Source of the DNA: an uncultured bacterium
Lineage (GTDB): Bacteria; Patescibacteriota; Gracilibacteria; Absconditabacterales; Absconditicoccaceae
Direction of reading: 5' to 3'
Assembly: GCA_947168815.1 (NCBI GenBank)
Contig: CAMVNG010000001.1
Span: 372,001 to 436,000, forward strand
DNA: 64,000 nt
The notes below the pieces were generated by a model that did no database searches, was not told the DNA's origin, and was given only the letters and a program-made list of their open reading frames with translations. The first letter of the stretch is position 1; each line of letters starts with the position of its first letter. Both the position numbers and the translations under genes were made by a program. This document shows, piece after piece, positions 22,769 to 32,495 of this stretch.

Positions 22769-25700
22769 TGCTTTTAATTTTTCTAATCATTCTTCACTCA
22801 CTCTTTTTTCCTGCCCAGCAATATAGACTAAAATATCTCAAGGATAGTTTTTTAATACCGTTGCAATAATATTTATTTTTTCAAAACTATCTGGTAAATC
22901 TTCAATTGAAAAAGGTTCATCTTTAGGTTCCAATTCCGATTCTTCCGAATGTAAAAAATCTTCAGACATATTTTCTCAATCACCTTCAGCAACAACATCG
23001 CCGGTAAAATTTTCAGAAAAAGCTTCATCAACAACAGTATCTTGTTGGAATACTTCATCATCTGAAATATCTTCTTCTATTTTTTCTTGTTGAGAAGGAA
23101 TGGAAATATTGTTACTAACTCATTTTCATGATTCTTCATCGATAGTCTTTATTTGATTTTTTTTATCTCAATATCTTTCTTTTTTAGCTCTGACAACAGT
23201 CCACTGAGGATCAAATTTTCAACCAGCCAAGCTCTTCAAAGTAGGATAGTCTGTCTTAACCATTTTATCTAAATAGATTCTACCATTATTTTTACTTCAA
23301 TGAAGAATGATTAAATCAAAATTTTTAACATCAGGAGCCTCTCTAACAAAAAATTCCCAATTTCAAGAAATATCTTCAATTTTCACAAAGAATCATTTTT
23401 TCTTTGCTCTTTGAACCTCCTTAATATATCAAATAATAACAAATTTCTGCACTTGATCTTGTTCAAGAACCTGATTAATAAAAGAAAATTTCTTAATATA
23501 CTGATACAAACCATCCAAAGGATTTCATGATACAAATACTTTTAACACTTCATGCTCCATCATCAATTTTTCCATATGATTTGCTAATTCAACTTTTTTC
23601 AAAGGTATACTTGTATCCAAGCCAATTCATCAAAACAATCAAAAATCAGCAACTCAAACATTTTTAATCCAGTCAAGCATAACATCAATATTGTTCAATA
23701 ATATCTTTCTATCATTAAAGCAATCCAAAGCTCAAGACTTTACTAATCATTCTAATGATTTCTTGTTAATCACACTAGAACACCTCTTCAAAAAATCTTC
23801 TAAACTAATAAACAGTCAATTCTTTTGTCTTTCTTGCTGTATAAATTCTCATACATCCTCTCATATTCATTTAACAGAAATGAATCAAAGCCTAATATCC
23901 TCACCAATAGCAGCAACATGATTATAAGACTCATTAACATCCGGAGAAAGAACCTTTATACCCTTATTCTGTATTTCAGAAATATAAAAACTCTGAGTGT
24001 CGATATCTTCTTCTACAGAACGAATCAAAGCAGCGGAAAACTCAACAGGGAAATGAGCCTTTAAATAAGCAGTCTGATAAGCAACAAAAGCATAACAAAC
24101 GGAATGTGATTTATTAAACGAATACGAAGCTGCAGGTTCAATCATCTTTTCATAAATATTCGTTGTTGTTTCTGGCTTATATCATCTATATGTTTCTCAC
24201 CTTGAAATAAATTCTTTTTTCAATTTTTCAATTACTTCCTTTTTCTTCTTACCAACTCATCTTCTTAAAAGATCAGCTTCACCCAAAGAAAATCAAGCCA
24301 TAGCTTGAACCAAAAACATTAATTGCTCCTGATAAATAGCAATACCATGCGTAATATTCATAATTGGAGAAAGATCCTCTATTAACTTCTTATTTTCCTC
24401 CTCTGCAACATCAGCTCAATATTTTCTAGTCAAATCATATCTTAATTCATCACTCATATATCTAATTTCTTCAATTCACTGAGATCTAGCAATATAAGAA
24501 GGAATAAAATCCATTGGTCAAGGACGATATAGTGCATTCATAGCGACCAAATCATGAATCGCCGTAGGTTGAAGTTGAATCAAATACTTTCTCATTCAAG
24601 GGGATTCAAATTGGAAAATTCAAGTTGTATCTCACTCCTTAAAAACATCATAAGTTGCCTGATCAGTTATATCTGGTTGAAAAGACGTTGTTTCCAAAAA
24701 ATGTTGGTACATTTCAGGCAATTCTTTTCCTTCCTTTTCATATTTCTTAGAAATAATCTTTATTGCATTTTTAATGATAGAAAGATTTCTTAATCACAAA
24801 AAATCCATTTTAAGTAATCAAATACCTTCCATAGTTGGTCAATCATACTGGCTAACAACAGTATGATCATCTTCTTTAACATACTGAGCTGCCGTATATG
24901 TTGAAACAGCTTCAGGAGCTATAATAATTCAACATGCATGTACTCATAACTGCCTTAAATTTCATTCCAAATTAGAAGCCAATTCAAAAGCTTTCTTCAC
25001 TTTTTCATCAGTATCAAAAATAGTATGCAATTCCTCATATTCAGCTGAATTAGCAATAATATCCTTCAAACTAACTTTTTCAGGAATTAGGTTAGTAATC
25101 TGATTAGATTTATCGAAAGGTATCCCCAATGCTCTTGCAGAATCCTTAAATGCAGCTTTTGTAGCCATCTTCATAAAAGTTCAAATAGAGCACACTTTTT
25201 CCTGTCCATATTTTTGAGTACAATAATCAATAACTTTTTGTCTTTGCGTATCTTCAAAATCAATATCAAAATCTGGCATAGAAATTCTTGCCGGATTCAA
25301 AAATCTTTCAAAAAGTAAATCAAACGGCAATGGATCTATATCCGTAATTTCAATCATCCACGCCAATAAAGAACCAGCTCAAGATCATCTTCATGGTCAA
25401 ACCACAATCATCTGCCTCTTAGCCCATCTAACATAATCAGAAACAATCAAAAAATAAGTATTAAATCACATAGATTTCACAACCTTTAGCTCATACTCCA
25501 ATCTTTCAATATAATCAGCCAAAGAATATTGAGAAGTCTTCAACGGAAAAAAATCGCGATGTTTCTCAATCATATCAACCTTAAATGGAGTATACGTCTC
25601 ATGAGTAAAACGTCTTAAATCTTCAGGAGAAGTTTCAGGAACTGATTTTTCTAAAACTCACTTATTAGTAATTTTAGTTAAATTAATAATTGTTTCCTCA

Positions 25701-25783
25701 TCCCAACCAAGTCCCAATCTCGTATTCATTCAAGTATAAGCATGATAACGCAACTCAAATTCATGTAAATCCATAACAGCCAT
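22763..25783 (-). CDS. dnaE: DNA polymerase III alpha subunit without PHP domain
   Basis: 1006 residues. Palm motifs: [25 protein letters not shown] (catalytic D171, D173), LLKMDFLGLRNL, and [20 protein letters not shown]; then tandem HhH, an OB fold ([17 protein letters not shown]) and an acidic linker to a C-terminal region. In E. coli DnaE the PDFD motif is near residue 400; here it is at 170, so the N-terminal PHP domain is missing and replaced by about 90 unfamiliar residues. An in-frame stop 12 codons ahead of the ATG and a promoter at 25820-25847 support this start. PHP could be encoded elsewhere. Confidence 0.93.
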
Positions 25784-25819
25784 TTCTACTAATATGATTG
25801 AGAATATAAATCTATGCTA

Positions 25820-25847
25820 TATGTAATTTTTCACATAAAATTATCAA
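25820..25847 (-). promoter_or_regulatory. Promoter for dnaE
   Basis: Minus strand: TTGATA (25842-25847), 16-base spacer, TACATA (25820-25825). Predicted start about 30 bases ahead of the dnaE ATG. Confidence 0.45.
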
Positions 25848-25868
25848 GAGAAAGGTTTAATCAAAAAG

Positions 25869-25896
25869 AAAAAGATACTTATATAAGTATCTTTTT
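25869..25896 (-). terminator. Terminator behind T4SS pilin 1
   Basis: Near-perfect inverted repeat AAAAAGATACTTA/TAAGTATCTTTTT with a 2-base centre, 18 bases behind the pilin stop codon; symmetrical, so it could act in both directions. Confidence 0.85.
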
Positions 25897-25913
25897 CAAA
25901 AAATATGAAAGAA

Positions 25914-26348
25914 TTATTTTGTACCATCACCAGCTTGATCTGCTCATCAAACAGAATTAACAAGCCAGAATACAACTGATACAATGATCCATGCCAATAA
26001 GATAATAATTAATCAAATTCAAGCCTGCTTTAAAATTGTAAATCACTTCTTATATTTACCATCATCACCTGCAGCTGTAACCATTTGAAATCATCACCAC
26101 AATACTATACACAAAGTAATTAATGACAACATTCAAAGTACCCAGTTAACTGCATTCTTAATAACATCAAGCAAAGCTGAACCCCTTCTATTTTCTTCTC
26201 AAACTCATTGGATTCACTTAACACCTGTATTTCACTGTAATCACTCTTTTGCAGACCAATCAATATCAGTACTAGCCGTAGCTATACCAACAGTACTTCC
26301 AATTGTAGCCAGTCACATCATCATAACTGCAAGTAATTTCGTTTTCAT
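25914..26348 (-). CDS. T4SS-pilin family protein, paralog 1
   Basis: 144 residues. A signal peptide (MKTKLLAVMMMGLATIGSTVG, cleaved near ATA-S) precedes a 35-residue variable region, then two hydrophobic helices (VLGMLSLITLCIVLWGGFQM and IGLIIILLAWIIVSVVFWLV) joined by a basic loop (AAGDDGKYKKGF). This is the VirB2/TrbC-like T4SS pilin architecture common in CPR bacteria. The tail carries GGADQAGDG. Its sister gene lies directly upstream; both have matching promoters and terminators. Confidence 0.8.
25959..26140. repeat. Direct repeat copy A (pilin paralog 1)
   Basis: About 182 bases identical to 26719-26900 (offset 760), inside the two-helix part of the pilin gene. Flanks and the region coding for the mature N-terminus differ, while the signal-peptide and promoter regions are again alike. 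Confidence 0.9.
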
Positions 26349-26408
26349 CTTGTTTTAATAATAAAGGTTAAAAGGTTCTAAAGAGAAATTCTCTCACAAA
26401 GATAACTA

Positions 26409-26436
26409 AGTATAAATATATTTCGTAATAATGCAA
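26409..26436 (-). promoter_or_regulatory. Promoter for T4SS pilin 1
   Basis: Minus strand: TTGCAT (26431-26436), 16-base spacer, TATACT (26409-26414). Sequence around it is conserved with the promoter of paralog 2. The 316-base gap 26349-26664 holds this promoter and the terminator of paralog 2; I see no gene in it. Confidence 0.7.
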
Positions 26437-26617
26437 ATCTTTTTAAATAAATAAAAATTATAATACAATGTACAGCACAATGGATAATATGGGATTACCA
26501 CATCTACAAATATAATTAATATTTATATAGTTATAAAATTAAATAATAGAGATTATAAACACTCTTATCATAAAAAAGATAATCATAGAACCAAATAATC
26601 ATAAAAAACAACAAAAA

Positions 26618-26644
26618 AAAGATACTTTATGAAAAAGTATCTTT
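26618..26644 (-). terminator. Terminator behind T4SS pilin 2
   Basis: Inverted repeat AAAGATACTTT/AAAGTATCTTT around a 5-base loop, similar in sequence to the terminator of paralog 1; minus-strand T run. Confidence 0.8.
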
Positions 26645-26664
26645 AATATATTCAAAATCATTTA

Positions 26665-27141
26665 TTAATTAGCTGGAGTAGTTGTTTTCTCTGATGCTGT
26701 TGCTCATCAAACAGAACCAACAAGCCAGAATACAACTGATACAATGATCCATGCCAATAAGATAATAATTAATCAAATTCAAGCCTGCTTTAAAATTGTA
26801 AATCACTTCTTATATTTACCATCATCACCTGCAGCTGTAACCATTTGAAATCATCACCACAATACTATACACAAAGTAATTAATGACAACATTCAAAGTA
26901 TCCAGTTAATTGCATTCTTAATAACATCAAGTAATGAAGATCCCTCCCTTTGAGCAGTTCACACTCATTTAATTTCAGACACCTGAGAATCTGATGTTAA
27001 TCCAGAATTTTTAGCCCATGCATCTGTTGAACTTGTTGTTGGTCTTTTTGTTGTTGGTGTTGTAGTAGCCGTAGCGACACCAGAAATACTTCCGATTGTA
27101 GCCAATCACATCATCATAACTGCAAGCAATTTTGTTTTCAT
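26665..27141 (-). CDS. T4SS-pilin family protein, paralog 2
   Basis: 158 residues. Same signal peptide and two-helix core as paralog 1; between residue 80 and 140 the two proteins are almost identical. The mature N-terminal part differs: it is Thr/Ser/Pro-rich (ATTTPTTKRPTTSSTDAW), as is the tail (SEKTTTPAN). The conserved core suggests the same membrane or filament role, while the exposed parts differ, as expected for subunits specialised in what they display. Confidence 0.8.
26719..26900. repeat. Direct repeat copy B (pilin paralog 2)
   Basis: Partner of 25959-26140, identical over about 182 bases. Signature of a recent tandem duplication or gene conversion. Confidence 0.9.
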
Positions 27142-27199
27142 GTTGTTTTAATAATAAGATTAAAAGTTTTTTTGAGATACACTCTCATAAAGATACCTA

Positions 27200-27227
27200 A
27201 GTATAAATATATATTTTAATTTTGCAA
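27200..27227 (-). promoter_or_regulatory. Promoter for T4SS pilin 2
   Basis: Minus strand: TTGCAA (27222-27227), 16-base spacer, TATACT (27200-27205). The same arrangement and leader length as for paralog 1. Confidence 0.7.
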
Positions 27228-27245
27228 ATTTTTTTATAAAAAAAG

Positions 27246-27269
27246 CCCAACAAAATTTCTTTTGTTAGG
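27246..27269 (-). terminator. recA terminator
   Basis: Minus strand CCTAACAAAA pairs with TTTTGTTGGG (10 bp, one G-U), tetraloop, then a T run. It lies about 20 bases behind the recA stop. Confidence 0.8.
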
Positions 27270-27289
27270 ACCCATAGTTTCAAAGATAA

Positions 27290-28363
27290 TTATTCATCAA
27301 TAGATTGAGTTTCCTCCTCTAAAATAGCACCCATATTATCTAAAGCTTCATCATCCAAAACTTTTTTTCACAATCTCATATCTTTTATTTTCTCTTGAAT
27401 TTGTTTTTCAACAGCATTACGTGCTTTTTCATCTCATTCTAAATACTTACACAATTTCTCCTTTCATTGAAATTTTTCATTTCATAGTGTATAAAATGCT
27501 CATGCCTTAGTCACCAACTTCAAAATAAGAGCAGCTTCAATTATATCACTTGTCCTATCATATCACATGCTCCACTTAACAGGAAGTTCTGCTGTCTTAA
27601 AAGGAGCAAAAATTTTATTCTTTGCAACCTTAATTTTAGCATAATATCAAACTTGCTCTTTATCCTCCATAATTTTATCACCTTTCCTAATTTCAATTCT
27701 TTGTGATGCAAAAAATTTCAGTGCATTTCCTCATGTAGTAGTTTCAGGATTTCCAAACATAACACCAATTTTCATTCTAATCTGGTTAATAAAAACACAA
27801 ATAGTTCATGTTTTAGCCAAAACTGAAGTCAATTTCCTCAAACCTTGAGACATCATTCTAGCCTGAAGTCACATATAAGAATCTCACATATCTCATTCAA
27901 CTTCTGCTCTAGGAACCAATGCAGCAACAGAATCAATAACAATCATTTTAACAACTCCTGTCTTTGCCAATTCCTCAGCAATTTGTAAAGCTTGTTCTCA
28001 ATAATCAGGTTGAGATAGAATAAGACTATCCGTATCAACTCATAACTTTCTTGCATAATGAGGATCTAATGCATGCTCTGCATCAATAAATGCAGCCGTT
28101 TCTCACCTTTTTTGAATTTCAGCAATAGCATGAAGCGCTATAGTTGTTTTACCCGAAGACTCAGGACCATAGATTTCAATCACCCTTCCTTCAGGAAATC
28201 ATCATCAAAGAATAAGATCTAAAACATAAGATCAACTATGAGCCGTATTAACAAGACCCACATTTGCATTATCTCACATTCTCATAACAGCTCACTTTCA
28301 AAACTGTTTTTCAATGTTCATAAATGCTTCTTTTAATGCTTGTGCATTTGTTGGATTAGACAT
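27290..28363 (-). CDS. recA: Recombinase RecA
   Basis: 357 residues, full length. Walker A GPESSGKT (K72), [10 protein letters not shown], Walker [12 protein letters not shown]1/L2 loop regions around [14 protein letters not shown] and [27 protein letters not shown], and the C-terminal winged region. It forms the strand-exchange filament and the LexA co-protease. An acidic tail ([15 protein letters not shown]) is present. No intein. Divergent from lexA with a shared operator region (28464-28526). Confidence 0.97.
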
Positions 28364-28463
28364 TATAATATATAATAGATTATAAAACAAATTAAATATG
28401 ACAACGAAATGGTATTTAAGAAAAAAAAATAAAAAATCAAGAGAATTTTTTACAAAAAACAAG

Positions 28464-28491
28464 ATACTATGTAATAATACAAAACAGTCAA
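28464..28491 (-). promoter_or_regulatory. recA promoter
   Basis: Minus strand: TTGACT (28486-28491), 16-base spacer, TAGTAT (28464-28469). Its -35 box lies 5 bases from the LexA-type palindrome. Confidence 0.6.
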
Positions 28492-28496
28492 AAAAA

Positions 28497-28513
28497 GTTT
28501 GACAATGTCAAAC
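28497..28513. promoter_or_regulatory. Palindromic LexA operator (SOS box) between recA and lexA
   Basis: GTTTGACA-A-TGTCAAAC is a perfect 8+1+8 palindrome that overlaps the lexA -35 box and abuts the recA -35 box. A further half site GTCAAA (28487-28492) is part of the recA -35. The position fits autorepression of lexA and control of recA by LexA. The sequence differs from both the E. coli and the Bacillus boxes. Confidence 0.65.
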
Positions 28514-28526
28514 AAATCATTATATA
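28499..28526 (+). promoter_or_regulatory. lexA promoter
   Basis: TTGACA (28499-28504), 16-base spacer, TATATA (28521-28526). A transcript from here cannot include the ATG at 28505, which argues for 28562 as the lexA start. Confidence 0.65.
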
Positions 28527-28561
28527 AAGAATATAAACTTTTAAAATTACTTATAACACAA

Positions 28562-29182
28562 ATGAGAGAACCCCTAAAACTTGATGATTTACAAAAAAAA
28601 CTAATCGCCTTCTTCAAACAGAACAAAAATCAAGAAGGATTAACACTTAGGGAAATCGCAGCCAATGTATGAGCTAACCATCCTCAAACAGTTTTAAACA
28701 AATTAAATCAGCTCGTATTTAAAGGATATTTCGTTAAAGATAATCACTGATACAGACTAATAAGAGAAGAATTTGGTAGCCAACAATGAGATGTTGTACA
28801 ATTACCAATTTACTGATTCGCTCAATGTTGAAACAAAGGGAAAGCTATCATTGACGAATATTCCCAAGAAACAATACCAGTAACCGCAGCATTTGTATGA
28901 AGTGATTTATCAAAATGTTTTTTTGTAAGAGCAAAAGGTAATAGCATGGAACCTAAAATACAAGATTGAGATCTTATACTTATCCGTCAACAAGATGACT
29001 ACCAAGAGTATGATTATGTTCTAGTACTCCACAATCAACTCCCAAAATTAAAAAAGATTATAAAAGAAAATGGAAAATATATGCTAGAATCAATTAATCG
29101 CTTTTTTGACAAAGTTGAAATAAGTCCCTTTGATGAAACAAAAATAATAGGTGTTGTTAAAAAGATTATCAAAAGCCTATAA
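28562..29182 (+). CDS. lexA: LexA repressor
   Basis: 206 residues from the ATG at 28562 (E. coli LexA: 202). An N-terminal winged HTH (LTLREIAANVGANHPQTVLNKLNQL) is joined to an S24 peptidase domain with cleavage site QC-GN (C89-G90; Ala-Gly in E. coli), catalytic Ser in AKGNSMEPKIQDGDLIL (S128) and Lys in LPKLKK (about K162). An in-frame ATG at 28505 would add 19 residues but lies inside the promoter and operator, so I reject it. Represses SOS genes until RecA-stimulated self-cleavage. Confidence 0.88.
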
Positions 29183-29202
29183 TCGAAAAAAAGAAAAAAA
29201 TC

Positions 29203-29239
29203 AAATGTCGACAATTAATAAATCAATGTCGACATTTTT
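29203..29239 (+). terminator. lexA terminator
   Basis: Stem AAATGTCGACA/TGTCGACATTT (11 bp) with a 13-base loop, followed by TT and AT-rich sequence; 20 bases behind the lexA stop. Confidence 0.75.
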
Positions 29240-29261
29240 ATATTTTTCCCTTAAAAAAGCC

Positions 29262-29289
29262 TTGAAATCAATAGACACTTCAATAAATT
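29262..29289 (+). promoter_or_regulatory. Candidate promoter for the 29328 membrane protein genes
   Basis: TTGAAA (29262-29267), 16-base spacer, TAAATT (29284-29289), placed directly after the lexA terminator. Confidence 0.4.
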
Positions 29290-29327
29290 AGAGTAGACAT
29301 ATTGTGTATTTTATTCATTTTGTATGA

Positions 29328-29717
29328 ATGCGAAAATTTATAAAAGATATCTTACTATCTATAATAATAAACGCAATTATTCTTTATTGATTAAACTATT
29401 ATCAATTTTGAATAAGTATTGAAACAACATATTGAAATGCAATAGAAGCATATCTTATCTTAGGATTCATCTTTTGGATTGTTAATTTTTGACTTAAAAA
29501 GATTATAAGTCTCATAAGTTTTCCACTTAGACGATTGAGCTTTTGACTTATATCAATATTAATCAATGTTTGAATATTATACTTCTTTGAAAACCTCATA
29601 AATACAAAATACAGTGACATAGCAACAGTAACACTTTCTTGAGATCGAATAAGAGTACTTATAATCTCAGTTGTTGTCTCTATTGCTTATTCTTTACTTA
29701 GTAAACTACTAAAATAA
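29328..29717 (+). CDS. Phage holin family 4-like small membrane protein (PF04020 type)
   Basis: 129 residues with four hydrophobic helices. The segment GLKKIISLISFPLRRLSFGL followed by ILINVGILYFF matches the PF04020 pattern (N.xikPil.llslP..lltlGlf..viNalml). Members are widespread bacterial inner-membrane proteins of unknown role, named after a phage holin superfamily but not proven holins. Its stop codon overlaps the next start (TAATG), so the two are translationally coupled. Confidence 0.7.
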
Positions 29718-29974
29718 TGAAACGATGAGTTTGGTGATATGGGATTTGATTCTTGATATTTGTATCACTCGTAATCATTATCATGGCCCAAAACCTTTCC
29801 TCACAATGAGAAGTATCGTTACTCCGAATGAAAACAAATACAACCATCCTCACTTTAATAACATGATTATTCTGACTTATACAAGGGATATTATTAACTA
29901 TATTCATTAAATCTTTTTTTACCTCTATGCAAAGATCAGAACTATCAAAATTTGATTTAGACAAACCATTATAA
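29717..29974 (+). CDS. Small two-helix membrane protein
   Basis: 85 residues, two hydrophobic helices (about 5-23 and 43-66) separated by a short polar loop (SSQGEVSLLRMKTNT), and a polar C-terminal tail. It may be a LapA-like protein by size and layout, without clear sequence support. Overlaps the preceding gene by one base; the HTH membrane protein follows after 27 bases. Confidence 0.6.
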
Positions 29975-30001
29975 TTTTATTTCAGGACAAATATTATTAA
30001 A

Positions 30002-30610
30002 ATGAAAAATTATGCTATTACTAGAGAAAAAGCTGCTAGTGAACTATGAGTATCTACCAGAACTATTGATAGATATGTAAAATGAGGAAAGCTTTCATAC
30101 AAAAAAATAGCAAACAAAGTTCTCCTTGCAAAAGAAGAGATTGAAGCATTAAAAAATGAATTTTCAGCACTTCATCAAGAATTCAAAAGTGAACTCATTT
30201 CTGAAAATTCACAAACAGTTTCATTAAGTGGAGACTGAAATTCAAATCAATCAAATATTGCAGTTAGAGCAGATATTGACCAAGCAATAGAAGAAAAAAT
30301 AGACAAATTTATGCTCATATTCAAAGAAAAAGACAAAATGATTGAAGAAAAAAATAAAGTGATTTTTATGCTTCAACAAAGAATATGAGAATTAGAAACA
30401 AAGATACAAACAATGATTGCACTTCCAGATTACAATAGAGAGAAACAAGAAGCAATCATTGAAAAACAGAAATTAGAAGAAAGAATTTCAAAATTAAAGG
30501 AAGCCGTAAGAGCAGAAAAAGTAAAAAATTTCGTTATTATGCTCTTTTCCGTTCTTTTCATAGGGATTGCACTATTCCTTCTTCTAAAATATAAAATCAT
30601 TGCTTGATAA
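30002..30610 (+). CDS. MerR-like HTH protein with coiled coil and C-terminal membrane anchor
   Basis: 202 residues. Residues 1-50 are a winged-helix/MerR-like DNA-binding region (ITREKAASELGVSTRTIDRYVKGGKL...LLAKEEIEAL). Residues 90-175 form a long charged coiled coil, and residues 178-198 a hydrophobic helix (FVIMLFSVLFIGIALFLLL) with a short basic end. The N-terminus must face the cytoplasm, so this is a tail-anchored DNA-binding protein. It could tether DNA or a promoter to the membrane. I know no named family with this exact layout. Confidence 0.75.
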
Positions 30611-30675
30611 TTTTTTCACAATATAAATATACTATACCCATGCTGTTTTATAAAAACAAAAACAATTTTTTTAGA

Positions 30676-32007
30676 ATGTCATACAAAAAAATTATTTTCT
30701 ACTCTTTATTCTCATTTTCTTTGATTTTCAACTCAACACAAGCGTTTCTTTTCTGATTAAAATCATCTGACAATACTATAGAGAATATCGAAACTATTGA
30801 AAAAACATACAATCTTTATCTTCCTCTTGTCGGATTTATATATGACCCACGAGAACAACAAGATGTTATATGAAATCTAAAAGAAATGGAAGAAAAATTA
30901 TGAAATCAAAGGATTTACCATATTACAATATCACCAAATCAATATTCAGCAAAAGATGTTGCAGACTGAAAATTTGACGAACAATATACGGCATTTTTTA
31001 ATACTATAAAAGAATTAAATCTAAAAGTCATCTTTAGAACAATGCATGAAATGAACGGTTGACGATATCCACGATCTTCAAACCCAAATGACTTTAAAAA
31101 TGCACGAAACCATGTACGAAATTTATCAAGAAATCTTTGATTAACAAAAAACGACATTCTCTTTGATTTTTCTTTAAACCATCGAGACATGCCAACATTA
31201 GAAACACCATCCCAAAATGCGAAACTAATTGAATGTATAACTCCATTAACAGGGAAAAACAACAACATTCTAAACTATGAAAAAGAATGCTATCGTTTTG
31301 AAGACTACTATCCATGAGATAAATATGTAGATATTATATGAGTTACTTTTTATAACCGATGAAAAGCAACAAGTGATAGAAAACGAAAAACACCAGAAGG
31401 AACACTCAGCAATACAAATTGGAATACAATAAGAAGAATGAAAAAATTCAACAAGCCTTTATTTATTGATGAAGTTGGGACAACAGCTGTACGATACCAA
31501 TGAAAATTTGATCAAGAAATATCAAGAGCAATATACAATACAACATGAGCAGACGAAAGAAAAAACAAATGGCTAAAACAACTAAGTCAATATCTAACAA
31601 ACAACCAATTCATCTGAGCTGTTTATTTTAACGTAGATTATACCTATGGTCTACAATATCCTTCTCTTTGAGAAACAGACCGAGCCATTATCAATCCATC
31701 ACTTAATAAATTCTATGACGGTTTTCGAGATTTATATTCAAGCTCAAAAGTCGATTTAAAAAATATTTTAGATCTTTTTTGAATAGCTACAGTTAAAATA
31801 AATGGTAAAGACTGCTATGCACCAAAAGAAGCAATAAAAAACATAACATTTATTGAACCTATAGTAAACGATTACTTTTCATGAGACAAGAAAAAGATAT
31901 CTGATTTTTACAAAAAACTTTTAGAAAAACCAAGTTGACAAAAGAAATTTGATGACGCAATATCTTCACTAGCTAGGGAATATACAAAAGAAGAAACTAT
32001 TAATTAA
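30676..32007 (+). CDS. GH26-like secreted glycoside hydrolase
   Basis: 443 residues from ATG 30676, which gives a good signal peptide (KKIIFYSLFSFSLIFNSTQA); ATG 30640 is also in frame. The TIM-barrel motif RTMHEMNGG (acid/base E125) and the nucleophile strand LFIDEVGTT (E266) are the two catalytic glutamates of family GH26 (beta-mannanases and relatives), with intervening VDIIGVTFYNRG. The substrate is probably a beta-glycan outside the cell. A 100-residue C-terminal region has no family I recognise. The stop overlaps the convergent DUF456 gene by 8 bases. Confidence 0.8.
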
Positions 32008-32485
32008 TTAAACTTATATATCTCGAAACAATATATCGTCACAGGATAAGACAAATTCAAATTTTTATGATTCAACTCATTGCGACCCCTATAAAACTTC
32101 AAATCGCAGGCCTCAATGATTTTTTCCATTTAAATTCATACATATATTCACCAACCCGAGCCCCTAAAAAAGGCCCTATAACAATACCTCATAATCAAAA
32201 AAACATTCATATGAAAGTACCAATAACGGCACCCCACATTCAATACTTAGAACCTCAAAATTTTTTAGTAGCAAAAACTGGAAGAAAATTATCCAACACC
32301 ATAACTATGACTACGACAAAGAACCAAAAAATCAAAAATCGTAAAGAAAAAATTCTTCACGCCATAAAATGGAATATCAAAAGTCATAAATAAGCAAATT
32401 GAATTCAAGGAAGCATCGGAACTATAGATCCAACAACTCCCAACAATACAAGAATTATTCAAATAATCAATCAAGTTAAGACCAT
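32000..32485 (-). CDS. DUF456 family membrane protein
   Basis: 161 residues, glycine-rich, four to five hydrophobic helices. The pattern GVVGSIVPMLPGIQFAYLGLL, DNFLPVFATKKFGGSKYGMWGAVIG and GGIVIGPFLGARVGEY is that of DUF456 (PF04306), a widespread integral membrane family of unknown function. Many of its glycines are TGA codons, so the gene is invisible under the standard code. It starts 8 bases before the murD stop (10 bases downstream of it in reading direction). Confidence 0.85.
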
Positions 32486-32495
32486 GCTAAAATTC

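Noticed and set aside
25914-27141. CRISPR or transposon repeat at the 182-base direct repeat
   Set aside because: The repeat codes for the same protein part in two intact genes, without inverted ends, target duplication or regular spacers.
28505-28561. Upstream ATG for lexA giving 19 more residues
   Set aside because: It lies within the -35/spacer of the promoter and inside the palindrome, so it cannot be on the transcript; the conserved HTH begins after 28562.
29203-29239. Second LexA box at the TGTCGACA repeats
   Set aside because: The two palindromes form a stem directly behind the lexA stop and act better as a terminator; the sequence differs from the 28497 palindrome.
29328-29974. Prophage remnant (holin-like gene)
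   Set aside because: PF04020 proteins are common chromosomal membrane proteins; no integrase, capsid or lysin gene is near.
32067-32393. Plus-strand 108-codon open frame
   Set aside because: Shadow of the DUF456 membrane gene on the other strand; low complexity and no start context.
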